Assembly: GCF_002088975.1 (NCBI RefSeq)
Contig: NZ_NCST01000038.1
Span: forward strand, 82,521-146,520
Direction of reading: 5' to 3'
Source: Henriciella aquimarina
GTDB lineage: Bacteria; Pseudomonadota; Alphaproteobacteria; Caulobacterales; Hyphomonadaceae
Length of the DNA stretch: 64,000 bases
Positions 1 to 8,665 of the stretch are shown here, piece by piece. Made by a program: the position numbers and the translations under genes. Each line of letters opens with the position of its first letter. The stretch's first letter is position 1. The notes under the pieces are model-generated. The model did no database searches and was not told where the DNA came from. It was given only the letters and a program-made list of their open reading frames with translations.

Positions 1-179
1 CGTGTGCCAGTCACGAAGACCGTGTCCATCGCCGCTTCTTCATCCTGGCTCGCGGCGGCCTCGTCGGCCTCTTGCGCGACACCGGATGCCTGGAAAGCCA
101 GGGCGCAGGTCATGGACATCAGGGCAAACCTGAATGTTCTCGTTATGCCTCCGCGGCTGTGTGTAAATGTGGACCTCAT
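1..179 (-). CDS. TonB-dependent receptor, N-terminal fragment (runs off window)
   Basis: Reading leftwards from an ATG at 179, 59 codons stay open to the window edge. The peptide has a basic start, a hydrophobic stretch (FALMSMTCALAF), a probable signal-peptidase site near ASGVAQ, an acidic linker, and ends in DTVFVTGT, the VxVTGT-type beginning of the plug domain (TonB-box area) of TonB-dependent outer-membrane receptors. A ribosome site AGAGGGG lies 9 nt before the ATG. It is divergent from the hydrolase at 472. The substrate cannot be told from this fragment. The call rests on the signal peptide plus the VFVTGT motif. Confidence 0.72.
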   Translation of the reverse strand, partial: MRSTFTHSRGGITRTFRFALMSMTCALAFQASGVAQEADEAAASQDEEAAMDTVFVTGT

Positions 180-295
180 GCTAATTCACCCCTCTCTCTG
201 TCGGTAGCCTGTTGCCGCAGAAGCCAATGCGTCGTATGCGCGGCGCTTCCATGACAATTCAACAACAATCGCGGTCCTGAATCGTCGTCTTTTCA

Positions 296-428
296 GGGTA
301 ATCGCAAGTAAAAGCGGGTAAGAGCTTCCGGGTGATCCGGGTGAACCCGCCGTTACTACACTTTGGCGAGAAAATAGCCAGCCTGACGCGGCTTTTTCGT
401 TACCCGTATCGGCCCCGCTTTTACCCGC
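296..428. repeat. Cluster of GGGTAA/GGGTGA repeats in a divergent promoter region
   Basis: The 292-bp gap between the receptor (leftward) and the hydrolase (rightward) has no gene. It carries GGGTAA at 296-301 and 316-321, inverted copies TTACCC at 400-405 and 421-426, a tandem pair CCGGGTGAT/CCGGGTGAA at 328-345, and the palindrome CGGGT-GA-ACCCG at 338-349. GTAAAAGCGGG near 309-318 recurs inverted at about 415-425. This looks like a multi-site operator, but no matching regulator is identifiable in the window. Confidence 0.4.
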
Positions 429-471
429 TCAGCAGATTGCGCCGCCTTTCGCCTGGCATACACATGCCGCC

Positions 472-1437
472 ATGACGACTCTGAAAGACCTGGATCCGGA
501 TATTCACCGCTTCCTTGAGACCATGCGGGAAGACTGGAAGGCTTGGCCGGCCCTGGAAACCATGTCCTTCCCCGAACAGCGCATTGCCGCCGAACGGGTT
601 CGCGAACGCTGGACGCGCGGCGGCCCGGACATGGCGGTGACCGAGGATTTCACCTTCGACTTCGGCGCCGGCGTGCTGGGCATCCGCATCTACCGGCCCG
701 TGGCAGACGACACGCCGCTTCCGGCGCTCGTCTATGTCCATGGCGGCGGCTTCACCCTGTTCAACATCAACACGCATGACCGCCTGATGCGGGAATATGC
801 CGCCCAGAGCGGCGTCGTGGTAATCGGCGTCGACTATCCGCTGGCGCCTGAAAACAAATATCCCGTCGCGCTCGACAGGATCGAAGCGCTGATGCTGTGG
901 CTTGGCGAGCATGCCGGGCGCTGGAAGATCGATCCTGGCCGGATCGCCATGGGCGGCGACTCAGCCGGCGGCAACCTCTCCTTCGCAACGGTGATGCGGT
1001 TGCGCGACAAGGGAAAGGCCGGCCTCGTCAAAGCCATCCTCTCCAATTATGGCGGCTTTTCCCCGCACATCTCCGACGAGGCCGAAGCCCGCTTCGGCGG
1101 GCCCGGCTCGATCATGGACCGGGCCGAGGCGGAACAGTACTGGACAAACTATCTGCGCGGCCGCGAGGATGAAAGCGACCCTCAGGCCTGCCCGCTGCTG
1201 GGCGATGTCTCGGGCTTTCCGCCGGTCATGCTGGTCATTCCGGACCTCGACCTCGTTGCCGAGCACAGCTTCGCCATGCAGGAACGCCTGGCGGACGCCG
1301 ACGTCGACGTGGAAACGAAAGTCTATCCCGGCGCGGTGCACAGCTTCCTGGAAGCCATGTCCGTCTCATCGCTCGCCCGCCAGGGCATCGCCGACGGCGC
1401 AGCCTTCATCCGGAAAACCCTAGGCGGCAGGCCCTGA
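472..1437 (+). CDS. Alpha/beta hydrolase, hormone-sensitive-lipase family esterase
   Basis: 321 aa, the usual size for bacterial HSL-type carboxylesterases, which hydrolyse short acyl esters in the cytoplasm. The oxyanion-hole motif HGGGF is at residues 90-94, the nucleophile elbow GDSAGGN at 162-168 (Ser164), a likely acid at Asp258 or Asp260 (IPDLDLV), and the catalytic His290 in GAVHSF. No signal peptide is seen. The ATG at 472 has no clear ribosome site, so it may be weakly translated or leaderless. It converges with the CoA-transferase gene, with only 14 bp between stops. The natural substrate cannot be inferred. Confidence 0.85.
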   Translation: MTTLKDLDPDIHRFLETMREDWKAWPALETMSFPEQRIAAERVRERWTRGGPDMAVTEDFTFDFGAGVLGIRIYRPVADDTPLPALVYVHGGGFTLFNINTHDRLMREYAAQSGVVVIGVDYPLAPENKYPVALDRIEALMLWLGEHAGRWKIDPGRIAMGGDSAGGNLSFATVMRLRDKGKAGLVKAILSNYGGFSPHISDEAEARFGGPGSIMDRAEAEQYWTNYLRGREDESDPQACPLLGDVSGFPPVMLVIPDLDLVAEHSFAMQERLADADVDVETKVYPGAVHSFLEAMSVSSLARQGIADGAAFIRKTLGGRP

Positions 1438-1451
1438 GCCCGCAGTGTCCA

Positions 1452-2609
1452 CTAGGACCGCGAGCGCTCATAAACCGACAGCTCACTGAGGATATCGTCC
1501 CGGTCCCCGTCCAGGGCCGGGGCCGGGCGGTCGGCCTCTTCCTGGGCGGTCCGGCTGGCGAAGGGCGAGGCGGCATAGAGCAGGTCGCCTTCGGCAGGGT
1601 GCGTCATCTGCCGGAAATAGCCGGTGGCAGCCAGATGCTCTTCGCCGGGCAGGTCCTCGATCCGGTTGACCGGTGCGCAAGGGATGTCGGCCTCGCGCAG
1701 CGCGTCGAGCCACGCCCGCGTCGTGCGTTCGGGGGCAGCCTGTTCAATGGTCTCATAGAGCATCTCGATCCGGCTGGAGCGCGCCTCATTGTCCGACAGC
1801 CAGTCGGCTTCGGCGAGATCGTCGCGTCCGATCAGGCCGAAGAAACGGCGCCAGTGGGCTGCCGTATACGGCATGATCGCGGCATAGCCGTCGCGCGTGC
1901 GATAGGGTTTCCGCCCGGCGGCATTGAGCCGGATATAGCCTCTGTCGGGTAGCGGCGGAACGAAAGTCTGGCCACTCAACTGCTCGATCAACAGGAAGGA
2001 CGCCATCGCCTCATACATCGGCGTCTCGATATGGCAGCCTTCGCCCGTGCGGGCGCGCGCCGCGAGGCCCGAGGCCACGGCGAATGCCAGATGCAGACCG
2101 GCAACCTTGTCACACAGGATGGTCCGCACGAAACGCGGCGCCCCGGAGGCATCGGCGTTCAGCCAGGCGAGCCCGGATGCCGCCTGGATACAGTCATCAT
2201 AGGCCGGCTCGTCGCCATAGGGCCCTTCTCCGTAGCCACGGGCGGAACAATAGACGATGTCCGGCTTCACCGCCTTTACCGTGTCATAGTCGATGGCGAG
2301 CTTGCGGGCGCTCTTGTCGCGCATGTTATGGACGAAGACATCGGCGGTCGCGGTAAGCCGGTCGAGGATGGCCTTGTCGTCCGGCTTCGCGAGGTCCAGT
2401 GCGATGGACCGCTTGTTGCGGTTACAGTTGAGAAAACCGGCCCCGTCGCCGCCGGGCTGGCCCGGACGCGCGCCGCGAAAGACATCGCCGCCGGCCGGCT
2501 CCACCTTGATGATATCGGCGCCCATGTCGCCCAGAAGCTGCGTCGCATAGGGGCCAAGCACGACCGTGCTCAGATCGATGATCCGCACCCCTTTCAGAAG
2601 ATCGAACAT
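1452..2609 (-). CDS. CoA-transferase family III (CaiB/BaiF type)
   Basis: 385 aa from the ATG at 2609, chosen because AGGAGGG lies 6 nt upstream; the frame stays open further upstream without a better site. The N-terminus (VRIIDLSTVVLGPYATQLLGDMGADIIKVEP) is the classic family III opening, cited here in two overlapping pieces: LGPYATQLLGDMGAD and IIKVEP. The stretch GYGEGPYGDEPAYDD contains the candidate nucleophilic aspartate (Asp138/139). Family members move CoA between carboxylates (carnitine, oxalate, succinyl-CoA-dependent systems), so the exact substrate is open. It lies 116 bp downstream of the PaiB-like gene on the same strand. Confidence 0.85.
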   Translation of the reverse strand: MFDLLKGVRIIDLSTVVLGPYATQLLGDMGADIIKVEPAGGDVFRGARPGQPGGDGAGFLNCNRNKRSIALDLAKPDDKAILDRLTATADVFVHNMRDKSARKLAIDYDTVKAVKPDIVYCSARGYGEGPYGDEPAYDDCIQAASGLAWLNADASGAPRFVRTILCDKVAGLHLAFAVASGLAARARTGEGCHIETPMYEAMASFLLIEQLSGQTFVPPLPDRGYIRLNAAGRKPYRTRDGYAAIMPYTAAHWRRFFGLIGRDDLAEADWLSDNEARSSRIEMLYETIEQAAPERTTRAWLDALREADIPCAPVNRIEDLPGEEHLAATGYFRQMTHPAEGDLLYAASPFASRTAQEEADRPAPALDGDRDDILSELSVYERSRS

Positions 2610-2725
2610 GGCAGCCCTCCTTTGCGCAGTTTGCCCAGGCTCCTTCGGCCCTCGCAAACCTTGATACACCGCGAGGAGCGCCGTGGTCACCGCCAGAGGA
2701 CGGACTTACCCATGATCCGGGGCCG

Positions 2726-3352
2726 TTACCCGCTGCGACGGTCGAAACGCGCCATCCACGCCTTGAGATCGCCCTCCGGCAGGTTCGACATGATGGCCCG
2801 AAAGGTCGGCTCATCCTCGGTCTGGCCGAGCTTGAAGGTCGGCTTCAGCTTGCGGATGCGCGCCCGGAAGCCGATGATCATGGGCATGAGAAGGTCATAG
2901 CGCTCGCCCAGTTCAGCAGCCCGCCACGGCTCCGGCTTGTCCTTCTCGACATGATCGACAAGGACGTCGATCGCCTCCGGGGTTAGATCTTCCTCGACAG
3001 AAATATCGGCCTCGACATGCAGCTTGGCATAGTTCCAGGTCGGTCCCCAATTGCGCCGTCCAGCCTGGGACGGCGAGATATAGCCCTGCGGGCCGGTAAA
3101 CAGGATAGTGGCCTTCGGGTCCGCCTCGAACGCCGCCCAGAGCGGATTGGACCGGGCGAAATGCCCGATCAGTTCAACAAGGCCGTCCTCCTCGTCGAAG
3201 ATCCCGACCAGGGGCAGCAGGCTCGCTTCGCCGGCGTGTACCGCATACACCCATGCCAAGGGGTAGGCCTCAATGAGCGCCCTTATGTCAGCAGGCTCAC
3301 AGACCTCGAATGGCGATGATGCTGGTTCGGGTGAAACGGCCCCGTCCTTCAT
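2726..3352 (-). CDS. PaiB-like FMN-binding protein
   Basis: 208 aa from an ATG at 3352 preceded by GAGGGAG. It matches the PaiB/FMN-binding split-barrel family: GHFARSNPLW, GPQGYISPSQ and PTWNYA occur in the usual order. B. subtilis PaiB was described as a negative regulator of sporulation and protease genes, but most members have no proven role and look like flavin- or PLP-binding split barrels. The gene is divergent from a MocR/PdxR-type regulator with 106 bp between starts, a common arrangement that suggests the regulator controls it. The frame extends 50 codons further upstream, but that part looks like promoter. Confidence 0.82.
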   Translation of the reverse strand: MKDGAVSPEPASSPFEVCEPADIRALIEAYPLAWVYAVHAGEASLLPLVGIFDEEDGLVELIGHFARSNPLWAAFEADPKATILFTGPQGYISPSQAGRRNWGPTWNYAKLHVEADISVEEDLTPEAIDVLVDHVEKDKPEPWRAAELGERYDLLMPMIIGFRARIRKLKPTFKLGQTEDEPTFRAIMSNLPEGDLKAWMARFDRRSG

Positions 3353-3411
3353 ACTGTCTCCCTCACGCTTGCAATCCTGGCAGCAAATGACGGCGTCTTG
3401 ATCGATATGTT

Positions 3412-3433
3412 TTGGTCTATAAACAAGCACCAA
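3412..3433. promoter_or_regulatory. Inverted repeat TTGGT-N12-ACCAA between paiB-like and mocR-like genes
   Basis: TTGGT at 3412-3416 and ACCAA at 3429-3433 face each other across an AT-rich centre (CTATAAACAAGC) in the shared promoter of two divergent genes. A third ACCAATT lies at 3453-3458, just before the GTG start. MocR-family dimers commonly bind repeated sites in such divergent promoters. Assignment to the adjacent regulator is inference. Confidence 0.4.
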
Positions 3434-3458
3434 TATGACAAAATCAGGGGGACCAATT

Positions 3459-4910
3459 GTGCAAACCTGGCAAGTGAGCCTCAGCGCGCGGATCGATGCC
3501 ACACGCCCCGGCCCGCTCTACATGCAGATCATCCAGGCCGTGATCCGCGACATCGAGAGCGGCCGGCTGGGGCCCGGCACCTATCTGCCGAGCAGCCGGG
3601 CGCTGGCGACGATCCTCAACGTCAACCGCAAGACCGTCGTGCTCGCCTATGAAGACCTCGTCGCTCAGGGCTGGCTCGCCACATCGGCGACACGTGGCAC
3701 CTTCGTCTCCGAAACCTTGCCGGAGACGGGCACCGGCGCCCCGGTTTCTCCGGACCCCGACACGGCGCGCACAAGCTACCGCTTCAAGGCGCCGCCCCAA
3801 CGGCCCCTCGCCCTGTCAGACGGAGAGGGTCTGAGGCTCGATGAAGGCTCTCCCGATGGACGGCTCTTCCCGCCGGAATTGCTGGTTCGGGCCTATCGCA
3901 CGGCCACGCACAGGGCCTCGAGGGCCAGGGCCTTCCAGTACCGCGACCCGCGCGGCACACCGGACCTGCGCCGGGCCATCGCCGCGATGCTGAAGGCCCA
4001 GCGCGGCCTTGCCGTCAACGAGTCCAATATCTGCATCACCCGCGGCAGCCAGAACGGCCTCTTCCTCACCGCCATGGCTCTGCTCCAGCCGGGTGACGCC
4101 GTCATCGTCGAAGACCTGACCTATGAACCGGCCGTCGCCGCCTTCCGCGCGCTGGGCGCCCGGATCATCCCGGTCGGGCTTGATGATGGCGGGATGGATG
4201 TCGATGCCATCGAAGCGGTTTGCCGCAAGGCCCCGGTGAAAGCCGTCTTCGTGACGCCGCACCACCAGTTCCCGACCACGGTCGCGCTGAGGCCCGACCG
4301 GCGGCTGCGCCTGGTGGAACTCGCCCGCAATATCGGCTTCGCGATCATCGAGGACGATTACGACCACGAATTCCACTTCCAGTCCCAGCCCCTCCTGCCC
4401 ATTGCCGCCTATGCGCCGGGCGAGGCGGTCTATATCGGCTCGCTCTCCAAACTTCTCCTGCCGGCCCTGCGGATCGGCTATGTCGCGGCCCCCTCCGACA
4501 AGATCGACGCGCTGGCGCACATGGTCTCGCTGAATGACGGCATGGGAAACACGCTGACCGAGAACACCGCTGCCCTTCTCATGGAGACCGGCGAATTGCG
4601 CCGTCATGCCAGGAAGGCCCGCAAGATCTATGCAGAGCGGCGCGAACGCTTCGCCGATGCCCTGACATCCATCCTTGGCGACAAGGTCGATTTCCAGGTG
4701 CCGGATGGCGGACTGGCTTTCTGGCTGACCTTCCGGGGTGACCTCGCCCGTATCGAGCAGCGCGCCAGCGCCGCCGGGCTGCACTTTGCCTCACACCGTT
4801 CTTACAAGGCTCAGCGCGACGCCCCATCAGGCCTGCGGATCGGGTTCGCCAGCCTGACGGATGCTGAAGCCATTAAAGCGATTGAGGCCCTGAACACGGC
4901 GGCCGCCTGA
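3459..4910 (+). CDS. MocR/PdxR-family transcriptional regulator (GntR HTH + aminotransferase fold)
   Basis: An N-terminal winged helix of the GntR type (PLYMQIIQAVIRDIESGRL, then PSSRALATILNVNRKTV) is followed by a fold-type I aminotransferase-like domain. The PLP lysine is in GSLSKLLLPALRIGY (Lys331 from this start). The DDYDHEF motif supplies the Asp that contacts the pyridine nitrogen. Such proteins sense PLP or its adducts and control vitamin B6 or amino-acid genes. I chose GTG 3459 because AGGGGGA lies 6 nt before it; an in-frame ATG at 3435 has no comparable site. Length is 483 aa, typical. It is divergent from the PaiB-like gene. Confidence 0.87.
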   Translation: MQTWQVSLSARIDATRPGPLYMQIIQAVIRDIESGRLGPGTYLPSSRALATILNVNRKTVVLAYEDLVAQGWLATSATRGTFVSETLPETGTGAPVSPDPDTARTSYRFKAPPQRPLALSDGEGLRLDEGSPDGRLFPPELLVRAYRTATHRASRARAFQYRDPRGTPDLRRAIAAMLKAQRGLAVNESNICITRGSQNGLFLTAMALLQPGDAVIVEDLTYEPAVAAFRALGARIIPVGLDDGGMDVDAIEAVCRKAPVKAVFVTPHHQFPTTVALRPDRRLRLVELARNIGFAIIEDDYDHEFHFQSQPLLPIAAYAPGEAVYIGSLSKLLLPALRIGYVAAPSDKIDALAHMVSLNDGMGNTLTENTAALLMETGELRRHARKARKIYAERRERFADALTSILGDKVDFQVPDGGLAFWLTFRGDLARIEQRASAAGLHFASHRSYKAQRDAPSGLRIGFASLTDAEAIKAIEALNTAAA

Positions 4911-5030
4911 CCAATTGGACCCCTTATTATTCAAAAAACTGGATGTTCACTGATCCAGACGGTCTCTCCATCCTGCCACATACAGACGACCGGGCTTCAT
5001 GACCCTCACCATCAGGAAGGACAGGACGGT

Positions 5031-5804
5031 GTGACCACCCTTGCAGAGACCTTGAGAACCCGCCGGACAATCGGCTTCCAAAGCGTCTTTCCGGCGGGCT
5101 TTGTCGACCCGATGCATGCCCATGACCATGCGCAGCTGGCCTTTTCGCTCTCGGGCGTCATCTCGGTAAAAACCGCGGCGGCCAGCTATACACTGCCCCC
5201 CAACCGGGCAGTCTGGATCCCGGCCGCCATGCCGCACGAAACGACTGGCCGGGGCGATGTGCGGGTCCAGGTTCTCTATGCCGACGCCGGCCACTGCCGT
5301 ACCGGCGACACCTGCCGGATCTTCGAGGTGACGCCGCTCATCCGCGGCCTGGTCCATGAGGTCACGCAGTTCGACACCAGGAGCGGGCCGACCCGACGGG
5401 AAACCCGGCTGATCGACCTGCTGCTGGACGAGCTGGCCCGCACGCCCGACCTGGAGGTCGGCACCATCATGCCCGACGACACACGGCTGAGACGCGTCTG
5501 CGACACGATCCTCGCCTCACCTGCCGATGGTCGCGACGTCGAGGAATGGGCGAAACTTGCCGGCATGGGGCGGCGCACCTTCACCCGCCACTTCCGCCAG
5601 CAGACCGGCATGGGTTTCGGCATCTGGCGCCAGCAGGTCCGCCTGATGGAAGCGGTCTCCAGGCTGTCGGCCGGCGAGCCCGTCACCCATGTGGCCTATG
5701 AGGTCGGCTATGAGAGCCCCAGCGCCTTCGCCGCCATGTTTCATCGCACCTTCGGCCTCTCTCCGCGCAGCTATCGCAATGCCTGCGCACCGCGCCCCAG
5801 CTGA
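5031..5804 (+). CDS. AraC-family transcriptional regulator
   Basis: 257 aa with a GTG start and AGGAAGGA 9 nt upstream. The N-terminal half is a cupin-like sensor with HAHDHAQLAFSLSG (residues about 29-42) and PAAMPHE. The C-terminal half holds two helix-turn-helix units typical of AraC/XylS proteins: EWAKLAGMGRRTFTRHFRQQ and VAYEVGYESPSAFAAMFHRTFG, ending in LSPRSYR. This short cupin type often acts as a repressor or activator of a neighbouring transporter or metabolic gene. The iron-uptake receptor follows 128 bp downstream behind its own Fur-like box, so a link is only possible. Confidence 0.87.
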   Translation: MTTLAETLRTRRTIGFQSVFPAGFVDPMHAHDHAQLAFSLSGVISVKTAAASYTLPPNRAVWIPAAMPHETTGRGDVRVQVLYADAGHCRTGDTCRIFEVTPLIRGLVHEVTQFDTRSGPTRRETRLIDLLLDELARTPDLEVGTIMPDDTRLRRVCDTILASPADGRDVEEWAKLAGMGRRTFTRHFRQQTGMGFGIWRQQVRLMEAVSRLSAGEPVTHVAYEVGYESPSAFAAMFHRTFGLSPRSYRNACAPRPS

Positions 5805-5893
5805 CCTCCAGGCAGGCAGGCCTCTGCCCTTCCCCGGCGTCCAGTAAGCCCGTCGGCTATTCGCCCTTTACAGCAAAACCCCACCTCTCTAGT

Positions 5894-5918
5894 GCGAATG
5901 CAAATAACTCGCATTCTT
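5894..5918. promoter_or_regulatory. Fur-like iron box upstream of TonB receptor
   Basis: GAATGC (5896-5901) and GCATTC (5911-5916) form a perfect 6-bp inverted repeat with a 9-nt AT-rich centre, ending 17 bp before the receptor ATG. The core TGCAAATAACTCGCATTC resembles the box before feoA at 34708 (TGCAAATA at the same place, then TC and ATT at matching positions). This fits alphaproteobacterial Fur-type sites; the protein that binds is not in the window. Confidence 0.6.
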
Positions 5919-5932
5919 GCTCAGAGGGGCCA

Positions 5933-8080
5933 ATGAAATACTCTATCCTGCTCGCCGGCGCGAGCATCCTTGCGCTCGGCGCGACCGCTCAGGACGCCCA
6001 GGAAACCAAGGCCGACGACGAAAGCCGTCAGCAAACGGTCATCGTCACCGGCCAGAAAATCGAAACGGCCCTGCAGGACGTCGCCGCCAGTGTCGACGTC
6101 GTCACCGCTGAAGAGATTGCGCGCGAACCGATCGCCGACCTCTACGACATCGTCGACCGCATTCCGAACGTGACGACCTCTTTCGGCGATCTCGGCTTTG
6201 CCATTCGCGGCATCGACCAGCGCGGGATTGGCGGGTCCGGGCGCGGCCAGACTTTGACGGTCTATGTCGATGACGCCTCGCTCGGCAATTATACGACCTT
6301 CTTCGGCCCGCTCGATGCCTGGGACCTTGGCCAGGTCGAGGTTTTCCGCGGCCCCCAGTCGACCAATTTCGGCCGGAACTCCCTGGCCGGCGCCATCTAT
6401 GTCCGCACACAGGACCCGACCTATGAAGACGACCTGAGGCTGCGTCTCGAGGGCGGGGAGTACGGCACCTTCCAGATGGCCGCTGCCGGCGGCGGGGCCA
6501 TTATCGACGACACACTCGCCTGGCGCGCCTCGGCCCAGCACCGCAAGAGCAACGGCTTCATCGACAATGTCTTCCTGAATGAAGACGCCGACCGCAGCGA
6601 ACTGACGAGCGGACGCTTCAAGCTCCTCTGGGAGCCGACGAATGATGTGCGCATCCTGTCGACGACCTCCTACACCGACAATTTTGCCGGTGAGGATGGT
6701 ATTGATCCGGCGACCGGCTTTTCGCGCAATGCCTCTTACGACGTTCCCGGTTCGGAAGGCACGAAGACCTGGCTGCAGTCGATCAATGCCAGCTGGCAGA
6801 TCAATGAGAACTGGGAACTCCAGTCCATCACGGCCTATCAGCAAACGGACTATACAAGGCTGGAGGACTATGACGTTACCCCGGCGCCGGTCTCCGAACT
6901 GGACCGGACGGGCGACGATGAGTCCATATCGCAGGAATTCCGCCTGAAATATTTCGGCGAACGTCTGAGCGGTGTCGCAGGCGCCTATTATACGGATGCC
7001 TCGACGGACTATACCGACAGTTACACCATCCCGATTACCTTCGCCTATCCGACCCTGCCGCTCGACAATCTCGTGTCGCGCGAGTCCTATATCGACTTCT
7101 CCGTTGAGAACTATGCCTTCTTCTTCGATGGGGAATATGCCCTCACGGACAGTTTCGACCTGCTTTTCGGAGCCCGTTACGACAACGAGACCCAGACCAA
7201 TGAGGCCATTGCGGACACGCAGATTCTCGGGCCACTTCCGCCTCTGCCTCCCCAGATTCAGGCTCTCCTGGATGCACAGACGGGCGTCACAGAACAGGCA
7301 AGCGAAACCGAGTATGATGCCTTCTTGCCGAAGGCCGGGCTGCGCTGGGCGCCGAGCGCGACCTCGACCTACTCCTTCGTCGTGCAGAAAGCCTATCGGG
7401 CTGGTGGCGCGGAGATTTCCTCTCTTGATGGGCGCCTGACCTATTATGACCCGGAATATCTCTGGAACTATGAGATCGCCTCCCGCCAGAACTTCATGAA
7501 TGGCCGCCTCTTGTGGAACACCAATGTCTACTATGCCGACTGGACCGACCAGCAGGTCTCCATCCAGATTCCGGAGGCACCGAACTTCTACACAACGGCG
7601 AATGCGGGGGAATCCACGATCTACGGCCTGGAAACCGACCTGACCTATGCCGTGACACCTGAAGTGCAGGTCTATGGCGGGGCGGGCTATGCCCATACCG
7701 AGTTCGATGACTTCCCGGACCCGAACGACCCGACCAACAACCTTGCCGGCAATAGCTTTCCCTTCGCACCGGAATGGACGGCCAATGCCGGGTTCGACTA
7801 TGAGGCCGAGAACGGTGTCTTCGGGGGACTTGATGTGAGCTACCAGTCGGCCAGCTATTCCGACCAGGACAATCTGGATCTGAACGAAGTCAAGGACCGG
7901 ACGCTCGTGAATGCGCGCATCGGCTATGCCTTCAACGAGGCCTGGCGTCTCTCCGTGAATGCCCGCAATCTGCTTGACGAGGACTACTACACCTTCCTCA
8001 ACCGCGACCGGTCCGGGGGTGGTTTCTCACGCCTTGGCGATCCGCGTGTCGTGACCGTTCGTCTGGACGCCGACTTCTAG
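5933..8080 (+). CDS. TonB-dependent receptor, probable siderophore/iron uptake
   Basis: 715 aa outer-membrane receptor. Residues 1-19 form a signal peptide (MKYSILLAGASILALGATA). The plug domain follows from QTVIVTGQKIETALQDVA, with FAIRGIDQRG, the conserved VEVFRGPQSTNFGRNSLAGAI and a beta-barrel C-terminus ending in VRLDADF (terminal Phe, typical of outer-membrane proteins). Such receptors import ferric siderophores or other ligands using TonB energy. The Fur-like box upstream and the PepSY-domain protein two genes downstream support iron. The three genes run in one direction with 23-bp and 13-bp gaps, so an operon is likely. The siderophore is unknown. Confidence 0.9.
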   Translation: MKYSILLAGASILALGATAQDAQETKADDESRQQTVIVTGQKIETALQDVAASVDVVTAEEIAREPIADLYDIVDRIPNVTTSFGDLGFAIRGIDQRGIGGSGRGQTLTVYVDDASLGNYTTFFGPLDAWDLGQVEVFRGPQSTNFGRNSLAGAIYVRTQDPTYEDDLRLRLEGGEYGTFQMAAAGGGAIIDDTLAWRASAQHRKSNGFIDNVFLNEDADRSELTSGRFKLLWEPTNDVRILSTTSYTDNFAGEDGIDPATGFSRNASYDVPGSEGTKTWLQSINASWQINENWELQSITAYQQTDYTRLEDYDVTPAPVSELDRTGDDESISQEFRLKYFGERLSGVAGAYYTDASTDYTDSYTIPITFAYPTLPLDNLVSRESYIDFSVENYAFFFDGEYALTDSFDLLFGARYDNETQTNEAIADTQILGPLPPLPPQIQALLDAQTGVTEQASETEYDAFLPKAGLRWAPSATSTYSFVVQKAYRAGGAEISSLDGRLTYYDPEYLWNYEIASRQNFMNGRLLWNTNVYYADWTDQQVSIQIPEAPNFYTTANAGESTIYGLETDLTYAVTPEVQVYGGAGYAHTEFDDFPDPNDPTNNLAGNSFPFAPEWTANAGFDYEAENGVFGGLDVSYQSASYSDQDNLDLNEVKDRTLVNARIGYAFNEAWRLSVNARNLLDEDYYTFLNRDRSGGGFSRLGDPRVVTVRLDADF

Positions 8081-8103
8081 AAGCCGGAAAGGGCTTGCCG
8101 CTT

Positions 8104-8652
8104 ATGGTGGGGACAATTGCAGGTCTTGGAGCTGTCCTTGCCGGGCTTGGCAGTCTCAGGCTGGCCTGGGCGCGCTCGGATGGGCTTCGGCCCTGGCTGA
8201 TCCTCGGCGGCTGGTTTCTGCTGGCCGCCGCGATCCTCGTCTTTGCGCTGGTGATAGGCGGGGAGACGGGGATCCCGGTTGCCATCCTGCTTGTCTCCAT
8301 CGCGGGCCTCGGCCTTGTTCTTTCCAACCGCGAGGTGCGCCCGCGCAAGGAAGCCCGCCGGCGTGAAGAGGTCATCGACCCGTCCGACCGGCGCAGCCGC
8401 TGGTGGCGGGGCGTCCTGCGCGTGCTGCTCGCGGGGCCCTTGTCGGGCCTTGCGGCCATCCTGGTCGGCGTGGCCCTTGCCAAACAGCTGCCGCTGGCGG
8501 ACGTTGACGCCATTGCCATAGGCGGTCTGGCGGTGCCACTCCTATGGGCTGGCGGCATGGCCTGGACGCTTTCCGACGACAAGATCCTGAGGGCGCTCGC
8601 TGTCCTGGTTCTTGTCTCAGGCGTCTCCTTTGTCCTGGCATTCCTGGTCTAG
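8104..8652 (+). CDS. Uncharacterised multi-pass membrane protein in iron-uptake operon
   Basis: 182 aa from ATG 8104 (AAAGGG 10 nt upstream; a TTG at 8095 is too near that site). I do not recognise the family. About five hydrophobic segments can be seen: IAGLGAVLAGLGSL, WLILGGWFLLAAAILVFALV, VAILLVSIAGLGLVL, then a basic cytosolic loop (NREVRPRKEARRREE), VLLAGPLSGLAAILVGVAL and IGGLAVPLLWAGGMAW plus a C-terminal helix. It sits between a TonB receptor and a PepSY protein, so an inner-membrane role in iron or siderophore handling is reasonable but unproven. Confidence 0.65.
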   Translation: MVGTIAGLGAVLAGLGSLRLAWARSDGLRPWLILGGWFLLAAAILVFALVIGGETGIPVAILLVSIAGLGLVLSNREVRPRKEARRREEVIDPSDRRSRWWRGVLRVLLAGPLSGLAAILVGVALAKQLPLADVDAIAIGGLAVPLLWAGGMAWTLSDDKILRALAVLVLVSGVSFVLAFLV

Positions 8653-8665
8653 AAGGAACACGAAC

